A DNA stretch of 64,000 nucleotides from Vibrio aerogenes (lineage in GTDB: Bacteria > Pseudomonadota > Gammaproteobacteria > Enterobacterales > Vibrionaceae): NCBI RefSeq assembly GCF_024346755.1, contig NZ_AP024861.1, positions 3,658,001-3,722,000 on the forward strand, written 5' to 3'. Below the pieces are notes generated by a model, which ran no database searches, was not told where the DNA came from, and was given only the letters and a program-made list of their open reading frames with translations. The stretch's first letter is position 1. The number at the start of each line of letters is the position of its first letter. Below are positions 9,233-17,020 of the stretch, piece after piece. The translations under genes and the position numbers were made by a program.

Positions 9233-9262
9233 GCCGTAGCAGGTAATACCTCCGCCGTAGCA
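9233..9262. repeat. Pair of 9-bp direct repeats, 21 bp apart
   Basis: GCCGTAGCA occurs at 9233-9241 and again at 9254-9262, so the copies repeat every two helical turns. They lie about 120 bases upstream of the lipoprotein start. The spacing fits a regulator binding side by side on one face of DNA; no regulator is known. Confidence 0.5.
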
Positions 9263-9287
9263 CTGATACAGTATTCCTTCCATTCAT

Positions 9288-9309
9288 CCGAGTCAATAAA
9301 TTGACCCGG
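9288..9309. repeat. Inverted repeat downstream of the fusion glycosyltransferase gene
   Basis: CCGAGTCAA and TTGACCCGG pair over nine positions (one G-T wobble in one orientation) around a 4-base loop. It lies 37 bases past the stop of the 1043-residue gene. No T-run follows on the minus strand, so it is at best a weak terminator or a 3' mRNA end. Confidence 0.5.
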
Positions 9310-9345
9310 ATTGCAAGAAATCAAAGATAAGGTGACAGTTTAGCA

Positions 9346-12300
9346 TTACACCCGGGGAACTTCGGCCAGAGAAAAGTCCTCTCTGGCCAGCGTTAAGTTC
9401 GGGTTATAGCAAGGATCCTGAAGCAACAGCGTTCCCCAGCGATTTTGCATATATTCCACTTCTTTTTGAAAACGGGCAATTTTCTCTGGTGTATCTTCGA
9501 AGCCACGGGTTTTTGACTCGTAGTGATATAATTCCGCATAAGGTGTCCAGACATTGAAATAACCCGCTTCCTGAACTCTCAGACAAAAATCAATATCATT
9601 AAATGCAACACTCAGATTTTCAGCATTGAGCCCGCCAAGTTCATCAAAGATTTCTTTCCGAATCACCAAACATGCCGCAGTCACCGCTGAAAAATTCTGT
9701 GGCACAATCGCCCGGCATGAATAGCCCGGCATACCCTTGGGCAAATGTTTATGGGCATGTCCTGCAACACCACCCACCAGAATCACACCGCCATGTTGCA
9801 AGGTATCATCCGGATACCACAATCTTGCGCCAACCGCCCCGTTTTCCGGTTGAATCGCATAACCAACCATTTCCGTCAACCAGTCAGGTGTAATCACTTC
9901 AATATCATTGTTTAAAAGCGTAATGATGTCACCACTGGCAGCTGCAGCCGCCTTATTATTCAGTGCAGAATAATTGAAAGGACTGTCATCACGAATCACG
10001 CTCACCCGTTCATCTTTTTCAGATAAATTTCGTAAATAATCGAGCGTATCTTTACAATCAGAACCATTATCGACAATGATAATCTCATAATTTGGATAGG
10101 TTGTTTTTTCCAGGACTGATTCAAGACAAACCGATAAAACATCCAACCCGTTTCGGGTCGGAATAATAATACTGACTTTTGGCGCATCAGCCGGAATCTG
10201 ATATTGCACCCGCGCGTAATGACGTTCAGGATGCCGGGAGACAACCGCAATTTTTTGCTGGCGCTGTAAATGCTCTTCTACCGCTTTTAGCCCGGCTTCT
10301 AACGCGTAAGGTTTTTCTTCTTCATCGACCGCAGTACTCCCTTCGATTGCCCGCCAGTGATATAAAATTCGCGGAATATGAGCAATCTGATGTTGACGAA
10401 TATTTTCAACAAACCGGAGCGTAAAGTCCCAATCCTGAGCCCCTTCAAAGCCCGTCCTGAACCCACCAATTTCTCTGGCCAGTTCGGTGCGGTAAACCCC
10501 CAGATGAGAAACATAGTTCTGGCTGAGTAACAACGCTGGATTCCAGCCCGATTTGAAGTTTGGATCATAGCGGGTCACACCATCGGCCGTAATTTTATCT
10601 TCATCGGAATAAATCATGGCCACATCTTTCTGTTCGAAAATCTTTTCAGAAACCCAAAATAACGCATCCGGTGCTAATTTGTCATCGTGATCCATCAGCG
10701 CAATAAACTCACCTTCAGCGATTTCCAGTGCGCTGTTAGTCGTTCTGGAAATATGACCATTATCTTCACGCTTTATCACTTGAATTCTGGCGTCTTTCTC
10801 AGCGTATTCGGATAAGACTTGCCACACTTTCGGATCGGTTGATGCGTCATCGGCAATACATAACTGCCAGTTCGGATAAATTTGAGCCCGAACAGACTCA
10901 ATCGCCTCTGTAAGATAAGCGACTGGCGGATTATAGACGGGCATTAATATAGAAATCAGTGGTAAGTTATTCAGGCTTTCAACCCGCTTTTTCATCTCTG
11001 ATCTTTGCAAATCAGAAACTGTGCCATAACGCTCCAGCCATTGACCATAATCAATCAATGCTTCTTGTTGTGCTTTATAACGTAACCCACTCAAACCTTG
11101 TTGCCGAAGTACACGAATCACTTTCTTTGTCAGGCTGACAATGCCACCGTGCTTTTGCACCAAGGCTGGTATGCCCGATGCCCTTTCCAGCAATACTTTC
11201 GCCTGACGAACAGGCTTGGTGATTCTCCATGAGGTCGAATGATAAACCGCATTTAAGGCATGACGGTGCTGTTCAATTTCATCATGCAGACGTAATCGCT
11301 CTTTCTGTGTTTCTTCAATATATTCAGCTTTCGCTGCTTTCTCATCATGAAGTGCCTTTTGATATTCAGCCAACTCTTGCAATGAATCACTTAAACGGCC
11401 ATGCGTGTCCCTTATCTCGGTACGTAACTTCTCGATTGAAATATTTAATTCCGCCTGACGATTCCGGGAATCGATCTGCAACTGTTCACATCTGAGCCCG
11501 GAGTGCTTTAGCTGATCTTTGATCTCAGTATTCAAAACACGAGATTCAAAAAGTGCCATCACTGTGTCACGAACCATCAACCAATGTTCTTTCTGCACTT
11601 CAAGGGAAGACTTTAAACTTTCCTGAAGTTCTGCACTGTATTCTGTTTCAAACCATTGCTCCAGTGAAAATGCCTCATGAGCTAATCGTTCCAGCAACAG
11701 GTGATATTCCGGCACCGGCTGAAATGCGTCAGAATCCCCCTGCAGATCTGTCGCAGACGTCATGCTATGGTTTAATGAACGATCAATAAATTGCTTACAA
11801 TAGTCATTTAACACTGTCTGGGACACATCGGAAATATCCAGAAATGACTTCAAATCATCCAGCACCAGAGAAGGAGACGTGATGAGTTGCTCGAATGTCA
11901 TCCAATGTATGGATTCTCCCTTTAAGCGAGGCAACTGAACCGCAGTATGCATTAACCACAGAAGATAAGAATGACGATGTGAAAAGCAATTTCGCTGATG
12001 TAACGAACGACTGATATCAAGAGGATTTCGGTGAATAAAAATATAGTCAGCGTGAATATTTCCTGTACGGAAAACTTCTTGCCAGAAAGATAGCAGAAAA
12101 GGCGTTCTCGGATCTTTAAATCCCCATAAAGGATACATCTGAACTCTTTGAGTCACCAAAGTCACAGCATCGTCAAGTAATGAAGCGATCATTGGATCAT
12201 TAAAGTTAATTTCAGGCTGTTGTGGTGTAAACCACATCAACCCCAAATGCCCGAGTAATTTTTCATTGATGGCAACAATATCCAGGTCTTCCCAGTGTCC

Positions 12301-12477
12301 TTTGGGATTGAACTCTCCTTCAGGCATCAGGTTTTCACTTAAAGAAACACCCAATACATTTAACGCTTTAGTCAGCGCACTGGTACCACTTCGGTGCATG
12401 CCCAGCACAACAACAACACGTCTGGATTTTTCTGAATCGCGGGTCGCAGACAAATTTTCATTCATAGGTGATTTCAT
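9346..12477 (-). CDS. Fusion protein: sulfotransferase - coiled coil - two GT2 glycosyltransferase domains
   Basis: A 1043-residue multidomain enzyme. Residues about 20-275 form a PAPS-dependent sulfotransferase-type P-loop domain (GMHRSGTSAL at 26-35, IHRNPLDISRSL near 148-159). Residues about 316-412 are a coiled coil. A YHSTSWRITKPVR linker (412-424) leads to a first GT2 domain (about 505-740; ISILMPVYN, DHDD at 596-599) and a second one (about 766-1020; SIIIPTRNG, LNNDIE at 855-860, a later NDIDF box). It should both extend and sulfate one glycan in the cytoplasm before export. The gene begins 7 bases after the stand-alone sulfotransferase gene ends, in the wzt operon. The start could also be the ATG four codons in. 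Acceptor and sugar are unknown. Confidence 0.88.
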   Translation of the reverse strand: MKSPMNENLSATRDSEKSRRVVVVLGMHRSGTSALTKALNVLGVSLSENLMPEGEFNPKGHWEDLDIVAINEKLLGHLGLMWFTPQQPEINFNDPMIASLLDDAVTLVTQRVQMYPLWGFKDPRTPFLLSFWQEVFRTGNIHADYIFIHRNPLDISRSLHQRNCFSHRHSYLLWLMHTAVQLPRLKGESIHWMTFEQLITSPSLVLDDLKSFLDISDVSQTVLNDYCKQFIDRSLNHSMTSATDLQGDSDAFQPVPEYHLLLERLAHEAFSLEQWFETEYSAELQESLKSSLEVQKEHWLMVRDTVMALFESRVLNTEIKDQLKHSGLRCEQLQIDSRNRQAELNISIEKLRTEIRDTHGRLSDSLQELAEYQKALHDEKAAKAEYIEETQKERLRLHDEIEQHRHALNAVYHSTSWRITKPVRQAKVLLERASGIPALVQKHGGIVSLTKKVIRVLRQQGLSGLRYKAQQEALIDYGQWLERYGTVSDLQRSEMKKRVESLNNLPLISILMPVYNPPVAYLTEAIESVRAQIYPNWQLCIADDASTDPKVWQVLSEYAEKDARIQVIKREDNGHISRTTNSALEIAEGEFIALMDHDDKLAPDALFWVSEKIFEQKDVAMIYSDEDKITADGVTRYDPNFKSGWNPALLLSQNYVSHLGVYRTELAREIGGFRTGFEGAQDWDFTLRFVENIRQHQIAHIPRILYHWRAIEGSTAVDEEEKPYALEAGLKAVEEHLQRQQKIAVVSRHPERHYARVQYQIPADAPKVSIIIPTRNGLDVLSVCLESVLEKTTYPNYEIIIVDNGSDCKDTLDYLRNLSEKDERVSVIRDDSPFNYSALNNKAAAAASGDIITLLNNDIEVITPDWLTEMVGYAIQPENGAVGARLWYPDDTLQHGGVILVGGVAGHAHKHLPKGMPGYSCRAIVPQNFSAVTAACLVIRKEIFDELGGLNAENLSVAFNDIDFCLRVQEAGYFNVWTPYAELYHYESKTRGFEDTPEKIARFQKEVEYMQNRWGTLLLQDPCYNPNLTLAREDFSLAEVPRV

Positions 12478-12484
12478 GGCTCAC

Positions 12485-13237
12485 TTATTTAATATCAGAT
12501 TGGCGAAACTGACGAACAAACTGTATTTCATCTTTTAATTTCCAGCGGGCATAAGCCCTTGCCAGACAATCCGTCAGATTCTTTTTCCGGTAACTCCCGG
12601 AAAATACAGCTTCAGGTTCGGTTTCATAATATGGAATGTTCAGGAATGCACAAATGCTGCGCATGGTATCATGATGGGAATAACGCAAGTCATCATTATG
12701 CAGAATCAGTACATTTTCTCTGGAAAATGCAGCGTATATCGCTTCAACTTGTTGCTGAAAACGGCCACGTTCCAGATAAGATGCCCAACGGGCAGGGGAA
12801 GTCCATTCCCTTCGGGAATCATATGCCATACTCAAACGGTCAGACTCTTTCAGAAAAGCCCGAAGCATAGGCAAAGATTCATCTCCTCGATTCGTTTCCA
12901 TCATATATTGAGAAACCGCTCTTTCTACCGGATCACGAACCATAAATATCACTTTGGTATCAGGGCTATAGTTAGCAATCAGGGTGAGTAATTCACTCCA
13001 GTAACCATAGATAGGTGTTGCATCACAAGCATAGGTTTCTGACCGTGAATCGGCGAAAAAATCCTGATAAGCAAGATCAAGTTGGCCAAAGTCAGTCGGT
13101 TCAATATCAGGATGATCAAAAATATGGGCTTCTTTGCGTTTTGGCAAATAAATATCAGGATGCTGTGCAAGGAAATGAGCCAAAGCACTTGTACCACACT
13201 TTTGCCCGCCCAGAATATATAAATTAGGACGTTTCAT
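12485..13237 (-). CDS. Stand-alone sulfotransferase
   Basis: Cytoplasmic enzyme of 250 residues predicted to transfer sulfate from PAPS to a carbohydrate. The 5'-phosphosulfate-binding loop is GGQKCGTSAL (9-18), and the 3'-phosphate-binding region is VRDPVERAVSQY (near 98-109), as in heparan/chondroitin-type and bacterial exopolysaccharide sulfotransferases. Its start overlaps the end of wzt by 14 bases, so the two are translationally linked, and the fusion transferase follows closely. The context points to sulfation of the glycan that Wzm/Wzt exports. The position sulfated cannot be read from the sequence. Confidence 0.88.
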   Translation of the reverse strand: MKRPNLYILGGQKCGTSALAHFLAQHPDIYLPKRKEAHIFDHPDIEPTDFGQLDLAYQDFFADSRSETYACDATPIYGYWSELLTLIANYSPDTKVIFMVRDPVERAVSQYMMETNRGDESLPMLRAFLKESDRLSMAYDSRREWTSPARWASYLERGRFQQQVEAIYAAFSRENVLILHNDDLRYSHHDTMRSICAFLNIPYYETEPEAVFSGSYRKKNLTDCLARAYARWKLKDEIQFVRQFRQSDIK

Positions 13238-14534
13238 GAATTATTTCACTGGAAATCGTTTGAATCATATCAACAGCACCGGTCATATGAGTGCTTTGTT
13301 CAACAACAGTAAACATGGCTGCATCAACACCACGATGAAGAAATTGTCTTTCTCCTTCAACTAAGGCTGAACAACCACAGTTCAGAAAATAGCTGCCGTT
13401 TGGAAGCTGACAGGTAAATTTAAACCGCATTTCAACTTCCTGCCCTGCTGCGACATAAGGGATACGTAACTGATGATCCCGAATCGATGTCCCACCTGCC
13501 AGTTCAAATCCTGAGACTGTTTTAATCATCATGCCGGCCCCCACTTCAAACGCTTCTCTGTGAAAAGAAATCCGGTATACATATTCATAAACATCACCAG
13601 CCGTCAGTAAATTGACCCGCTCCTGGCACAAATTCTCGATATGAGGATCGGATATTTCAGCCCCTTGATTTTGATACCAGACACTGGATGCTGGCTGTAA
13701 CGATGGGTCATATGTACCAGAGGGGAGTTGAGTTTCGTCTTCTTGCTTTGTTTTTGTTACTTCGCTTTTTGCCTGACCAGATTGAATCAAGCTTCGATAT
13801 TCATCACGTTCAGAGCCATGCAAATGCAGTAACTTATGGTATTGCTGCACCACATCTTTAGGCGTTCCTTCCATCAACAATTCACCATGATCAAGCAGGA
13901 TTGCCCGGTCACACAACTCGATTACCTGTCCCGCTGAATGAGAGACAAACAACAATGTTACGCCACGCGCCTGCAGCTGTTTCAGCTTCGCATGACATTT
14001 ACGCTGAAAAGCGTCATCTCCAACAGCCAGCGCTTCATCGACGATCAAAATGTCTGGATCAATATGCATCACCACTGAAAAGGCCAACCGCAACATCATC
14101 CCACTTGAATAAGACTTGACCGGCTGATCAATAAAATCACCAATATCAGCAAATGCCAGTATTGCATCAAACTGAGCTTCAACCTGCTGATGAGTCAGCC
14201 CCAACAACTGTGCATTAAAATAGACATTTTGCCTGCCGGTAAATTCAGGATTAAACCCCGACCCCAATTCCAGCAATGCGGCAATTCGCCCCTGAACCTG
14301 AACCTGTCCGGAATCGGGTGTCAATACACCGCTGATAATTTGCAGCAGTGTTGATTTACCACTGCCGTTGTGACCAACAATACCCAGTGTTTCACCAGGC
14401 CGAGCAGAAAAGTTGATGTTTTGTAATGCATGAAAACGCGGCCCGGATTTGTGTGGCCAAATAGCATCTCTTAATCGTTGCCAGGGAGATGCAGCTAAAG
14501 AAAAACTTTTATTGATTTGTTCAACAATAATCAC
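13224..14534 (-). CDS. wzt: Wzt, ABC-transporter ATPase with C-terminal glycan-binding domain
   Basis: ATPase subunit of an ABC exporter that flips finished, lipid-linked polysaccharide across the inner membrane. In 436 residues it shows Walker A GHNGSGKST (54-62), signature SYSSGMML (141-148), Walker B DILIVDEA (161-168) and the H-loop His199. The C-terminal part, about 290-430, is the beta-sandwich extension of Wzt proteins that reads the chain end. The start is GTG with no clear Shine-Dalgarno. Its permease partner Wzm is encoded 12.8 kb away at 27286-28071, beyond the whole T2SS operon, which is unusual because wzm and wzt are normally adjacent. Confidence 0.93.
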   Translation of the reverse strand: MIIVEQINKSFSLAASPWQRLRDAIWPHKSGPRFHALQNINFSARPGETLGIVGHNGSGKSTLLQIISGVLTPDSGQVQVQGRIAALLELGSGFNPEFTGRQNVYFNAQLLGLTHQQVEAQFDAILAFADIGDFIDQPVKSYSSGMMLRLAFSVVMHIDPDILIVDEALAVGDDAFQRKCHAKLKQLQARGVTLLFVSHSAGQVIELCDRAILLDHGELLMEGTPKDVVQQYHKLLHLHGSERDEYRSLIQSGQAKSEVTKTKQEDETQLPSGTYDPSLQPASSVWYQNQGAEISDPHIENLCQERVNLLTAGDVYEYVYRISFHREAFEVGAGMMIKTVSGFELAGGTSIRDHQLRIPYVAAGQEVEMRFKFTCQLPNGSYFLNCGCSALVEGERQFLHRGVDAAMFTVVEQSTHMTGAVDMIQTISSEIIHETS

Positions 14535-14643
14535 AATGATCAGAACATTACACAGAGATGAAAAGGAGAGATATTATGAGGAAAAAAAGAGAAAGATGCA
14601 AAACCGGACAGAAGAAAACCAGTTTTTTAACAGATAAATAAAA

Positions 14644-14667
14644 TAAAGGAGCCATATGGCTCCTTTA
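14644..14667 (-). terminator. Terminator of the S-layer-like gene
   Basis: TAAAGGAGCCATATGGCTCCTTTA is a perfect palindrome 33 bases past the stop; on the minus strand it is followed by TTTATTTTATTTA. It should uncouple the highly expressed gene from wzt, leaving wzt to use read-through or a promoter in 14535-14643. Confidence 0.8.
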
Positions 14668-14700
14668 ATATAGAAGAATTCAATCTTGTAATCAAATTGA

Positions 14701-16641
14701 TTATAGAGTGAAATCAACAACGTTTGTGTGAACGCCTTTAGTACCGTTTTGAATGTCGATACCACTGCTATCTTTCTTCTTAACAGCCACTTCACCTTGG
14801 TTTGTTTCAACTTCAAACACCATACGAGCCTGGCGAGAAGGAGTTACAGTGATACCCAATTGGTCAGCAATAGTTGCTGGGTTCAGAGTCACAGCACCTT
14901 TTGAAGGAAGCGTTACAGAAAGAACCTGACGGTCAGCCAGTACAGTGCTCTCTGCATTTTCACCTGCAGCGTGTGCATCGTATTCCCAAACTGTAACGTA
15001 AATTTTACCACCATCTTCAGGAAGAACACCAGAGATATCACGGATGTGAATTGTGTTCGCAGAAGTTGTACCAGTCAGGATAGTATCGAACTTCATACCA
15101 TCACGGGTAAAGATAAACAGATTATTGATTGTATCTGAGAAATCTTCAAATGTAGCTTGATCATCACCATCAATAGCTGCAGTTACACTGATTGATTGTG
15201 CTGGAATTGGTGTTTCATTATCAGCTTCAACATAAATCTTACCCAGATTAGTCCAAGCAGTATTCTGAGCTGTACTTAACGAACGAGCCGAAGCATCCAA
15301 AGTTTTTACACCTTCAAGAACATCGCTTGCCAGAGTTGTTGTAGCAGATGTTTTAGCTGCGTTTACAGTCCAGCCAGATTCTGTACCGTCTTTCAGGAGC
15401 AAGTCACCATCAGTATCAACACGGAATGGTGACAAGTCACCAGTCAGAGTCAGATTAACTTTGTTCAACTGAATGTTCTGGTTAGATGTTTTGTTAATCA
15501 GGTCTAAACCTGTTGCTTCAACATCTTCATCATCAGCAGCAGCGTCACTATCTATATCATAAGAGTTAAAGCCAGTAGAAACCAGCGCAGTTGCTTCACC
15601 AGAATCTGTCAGAGTCAAGTCAAACAATTCACCCAACTTGAACAATGCTGCAGTAGATTCAGGGTCAGCCGAGTAAGAAGCATTTTTCAATGCACCAATT
15701 TGTAGGAATACATTTCCAGAAGTAGCAGACAAATCAAAGATCTGGTTTGCTTCTGTAAGCTGGAAGTTTACAACAGTATTTGCACCAACTAAAGCTTCAA
15801 GCGCATCACCAACAGCAACTGTTGTACCAGCAACTGAAGTAGCACTTGCTTCAAGGTAAGCTTGCGTAGCCGCAGTGTTAGCACCTGTGCCTGTTACTTC
15901 TGTTGCAAGGTAGTCTGCACGAGCAGAATCAGAAGTCAATGCGTCATAACTAGCTTGATTGATGACTGTTGGAGCAGTACCAGAAGTACCGTTAATATCA
16001 TCTGGCAATGTAGCCCAAGTATCAGGGAAATCAAAACTTCTTGCTACCACAGTAACTTCAGTAATAGTCGCATTACCAGGAGAAGCAAGCTGAATCATTT
16101 CATTGGTTGAACCAGCAGTTTGCTTCAGAGCTAAACGCAAACGTGTACCATCTTCATCGATATCATGAACAATAGTTTCTGTATTTGTGTTTTCAGTGTA
16201 CTTGAAAATTTTAGTTAAATCAGTCTCACTTACAGCAGTTGTGCCAGTGGTAAGAATAACACCACCCAGAGCTGTGGTAGTTGCCAAATACAACTCAATC
16301 TCAACATTACCAGTAGTCAAGTTAGAGCTCAGGTTACCACTAGCATCAGTAGTCAGCCACTGGTTTACCTCTGCTTCATTAAACTTAGCACCACCAGTTA
16401 ATTGCAATGTGATGAAACCATTTTGTTTCAGGTCACCATCAACACCAAACTCAGCAGCCACTTCTTCTTCGGCAGTTGAGTAAGAAAGAACAGCATCTTT
16501 AGTTACAGTGGCCAGTGTAGTTGTTGTCATCTCGTTTGATGAACTGATAGGAAGACCGCCGTAATACAGATCGATGTCAGCAAATGCTGGTGCAGCTGTA
16601 ACAGTTGCCACTGCAGCGGCGATAAGAGTTTTCTTTAACAT
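14701..16641 (-). CDS. Secreted S-layer-like surface protein (possible Slr4-family member)
   Basis: A 646-residue exported protein. The ATG at 16641 has AAGGA ten bases upstream and gives the signal peptide MLKKTLIAAAVATVTAAPAFA, cleaved before DIDLYYGG. The mature protein has no cysteine, is acidic, and is rich in Thr, Ala, Asp, Gly and Asn, with repeated beta-type stretches: the profile of self-assembling S-layer proteins. No enzyme motif is seen. It follows the T2SS secretin gene, has a long leader and its own terminator, all fitting an abundant secreted product. The Slr4 S-layer family, described from Pseudoalteromonas tunicata with Vibrio homologues, is the closest known type I can suggest; this rests on composition and context, not a search. 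Confidence 0.68.
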   Translation of the reverse strand: MLKKTLIAAAVATVTAAPAFADIDLYYGGLPISSSNEMTTTTLATVTKDAVLSYSTAEEEVAAEFGVDGDLKQNGFITLQLTGGAKFNEAEVNQWLTTDASGNLSSNLTTGNVEIELYLATTTALGGVILTTGTTAVSETDLTKIFKYTENTNTETIVHDIDEDGTRLRLALKQTAGSTNEMIQLASPGNATITEVTVVARSFDFPDTWATLPDDINGTSGTAPTVINQASYDALTSDSARADYLATEVTGTGANTAATQAYLEASATSVAGTTVAVGDALEALVGANTVVNFQLTEANQIFDLSATSGNVFLQIGALKNASYSADPESTAALFKLGELFDLTLTDSGEATALVSTGFNSYDIDSDAAADDEDVEATGLDLINKTSNQNIQLNKVNLTLTGDLSPFRVDTDGDLLLKDGTESGWTVNAAKTSATTTLASDVLEGVKTLDASARSLSTAQNTAWTNLGKIYVEADNETPIPAQSISVTAAIDGDDQATFEDFSDTINNLFIFTRDGMKFDTILTGTTSANTIHIRDISGVLPEDGGKIYVTVWEYDAHAAGENAESTVLADRQVLSVTLPSKGAVTLNPATIADQLGITVTPSRQARMVFEVETNQGEVAVKKKDSSGIDIQNGTKGVHTNVVDFTL

Positions 16642-16682
16642 GTTATTTATATCCTTGTTTTGGATCCACATTGTTTTTTTAA

Positions 16683-16706
16683 CCAATATAAACATATCTA
16701 TATTGG
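16683..16706 (-). repeat. Leader hairpin upstream of the S-layer-like gene
   Basis: CCAATATA and TATATTGG form a perfect 8-bp stem with an 8-base loop in the predicted 5' untranslated region, about 42-65 bases before the start codon. Stable leader structures are common in very abundant mRNAs. Confidence 0.55.
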
Positions 16707-16837
16707 CTAATTTGATCAACTTCGGTGCACTATTCTTAGCACCATGCCAACTTTTTATCACTTCGGCCGCTAAACCAAAAAATAAAAAGAAAACCCAGGC
16801 ATTGATTAATGATCGCGCTCCGAAGTGCGCAAATGTT

Positions 16838-16866
16838 ATTTTCGAGACAAAATAAGCACTTGTCAA
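16838..16866 (-). promoter_or_regulatory. Candidate promoter of the S-layer-like gene
   Basis: On the minus strand a consensus -35 box TTGACA (16861-16866) is followed by a 17-base spacer and GAAAAT (16838-16843, four of six consensus bases). It would give a leader of about 190 bases. The -10 is imperfect. Confidence 0.42.
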
Positions 16867-17020
16867 TGGACAAATTCGACTAAATTATGAAAACAACACT
16901 TTAAAATAATGACATTGATCACACAAAATAATAGTTTCACGCAATTGGTTACTTGTTGGTCAATGCCTGTAATTAGACACATGATCTAACAGTCTAGTCT
17001 AAAAAAAATGCTTTGTCCGA

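Larger units (their letters stand above)
16642..17020 (-). promoter_or_regulatory. 379-base promoter and leader region of the S-layer-like gene
   Basis: This gap between gspD and the S-layer-like gene holds a candidate promoter, an AT-rich leader, a hairpin with a C-TTCG-G loop (minus strand GCGCAC-TTCG-GAGCGC, about 16812-16827) and a second hairpin near the ribosome-binding site. Close to the gspD end, TTAGAC and GTCTAA motifs repeat in both orientations. No obvious terminator follows gspD, so some read-through from the T2SS operon is possible. Confidence 0.6.

Noticed and set aside
14576..14641. Short plus-strand frame of 21 codons (MRKKRERCKTG...) with GGAG just upstream of the ATG
   Set aside because: It lies in the spacer between wzt and the S-layer terminator, is very basic and short, and has no recognisable relatives or promoter. 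A chance start with a purine-rich tract is more likely.
16642..16866. N-terminal extension of the S-layer-like frame by 75 codons
   Set aside because: The strong ribosome-binding site and the complete signal peptide both point to the ATG at 16641; the extension covers the hairpin and promoter region.
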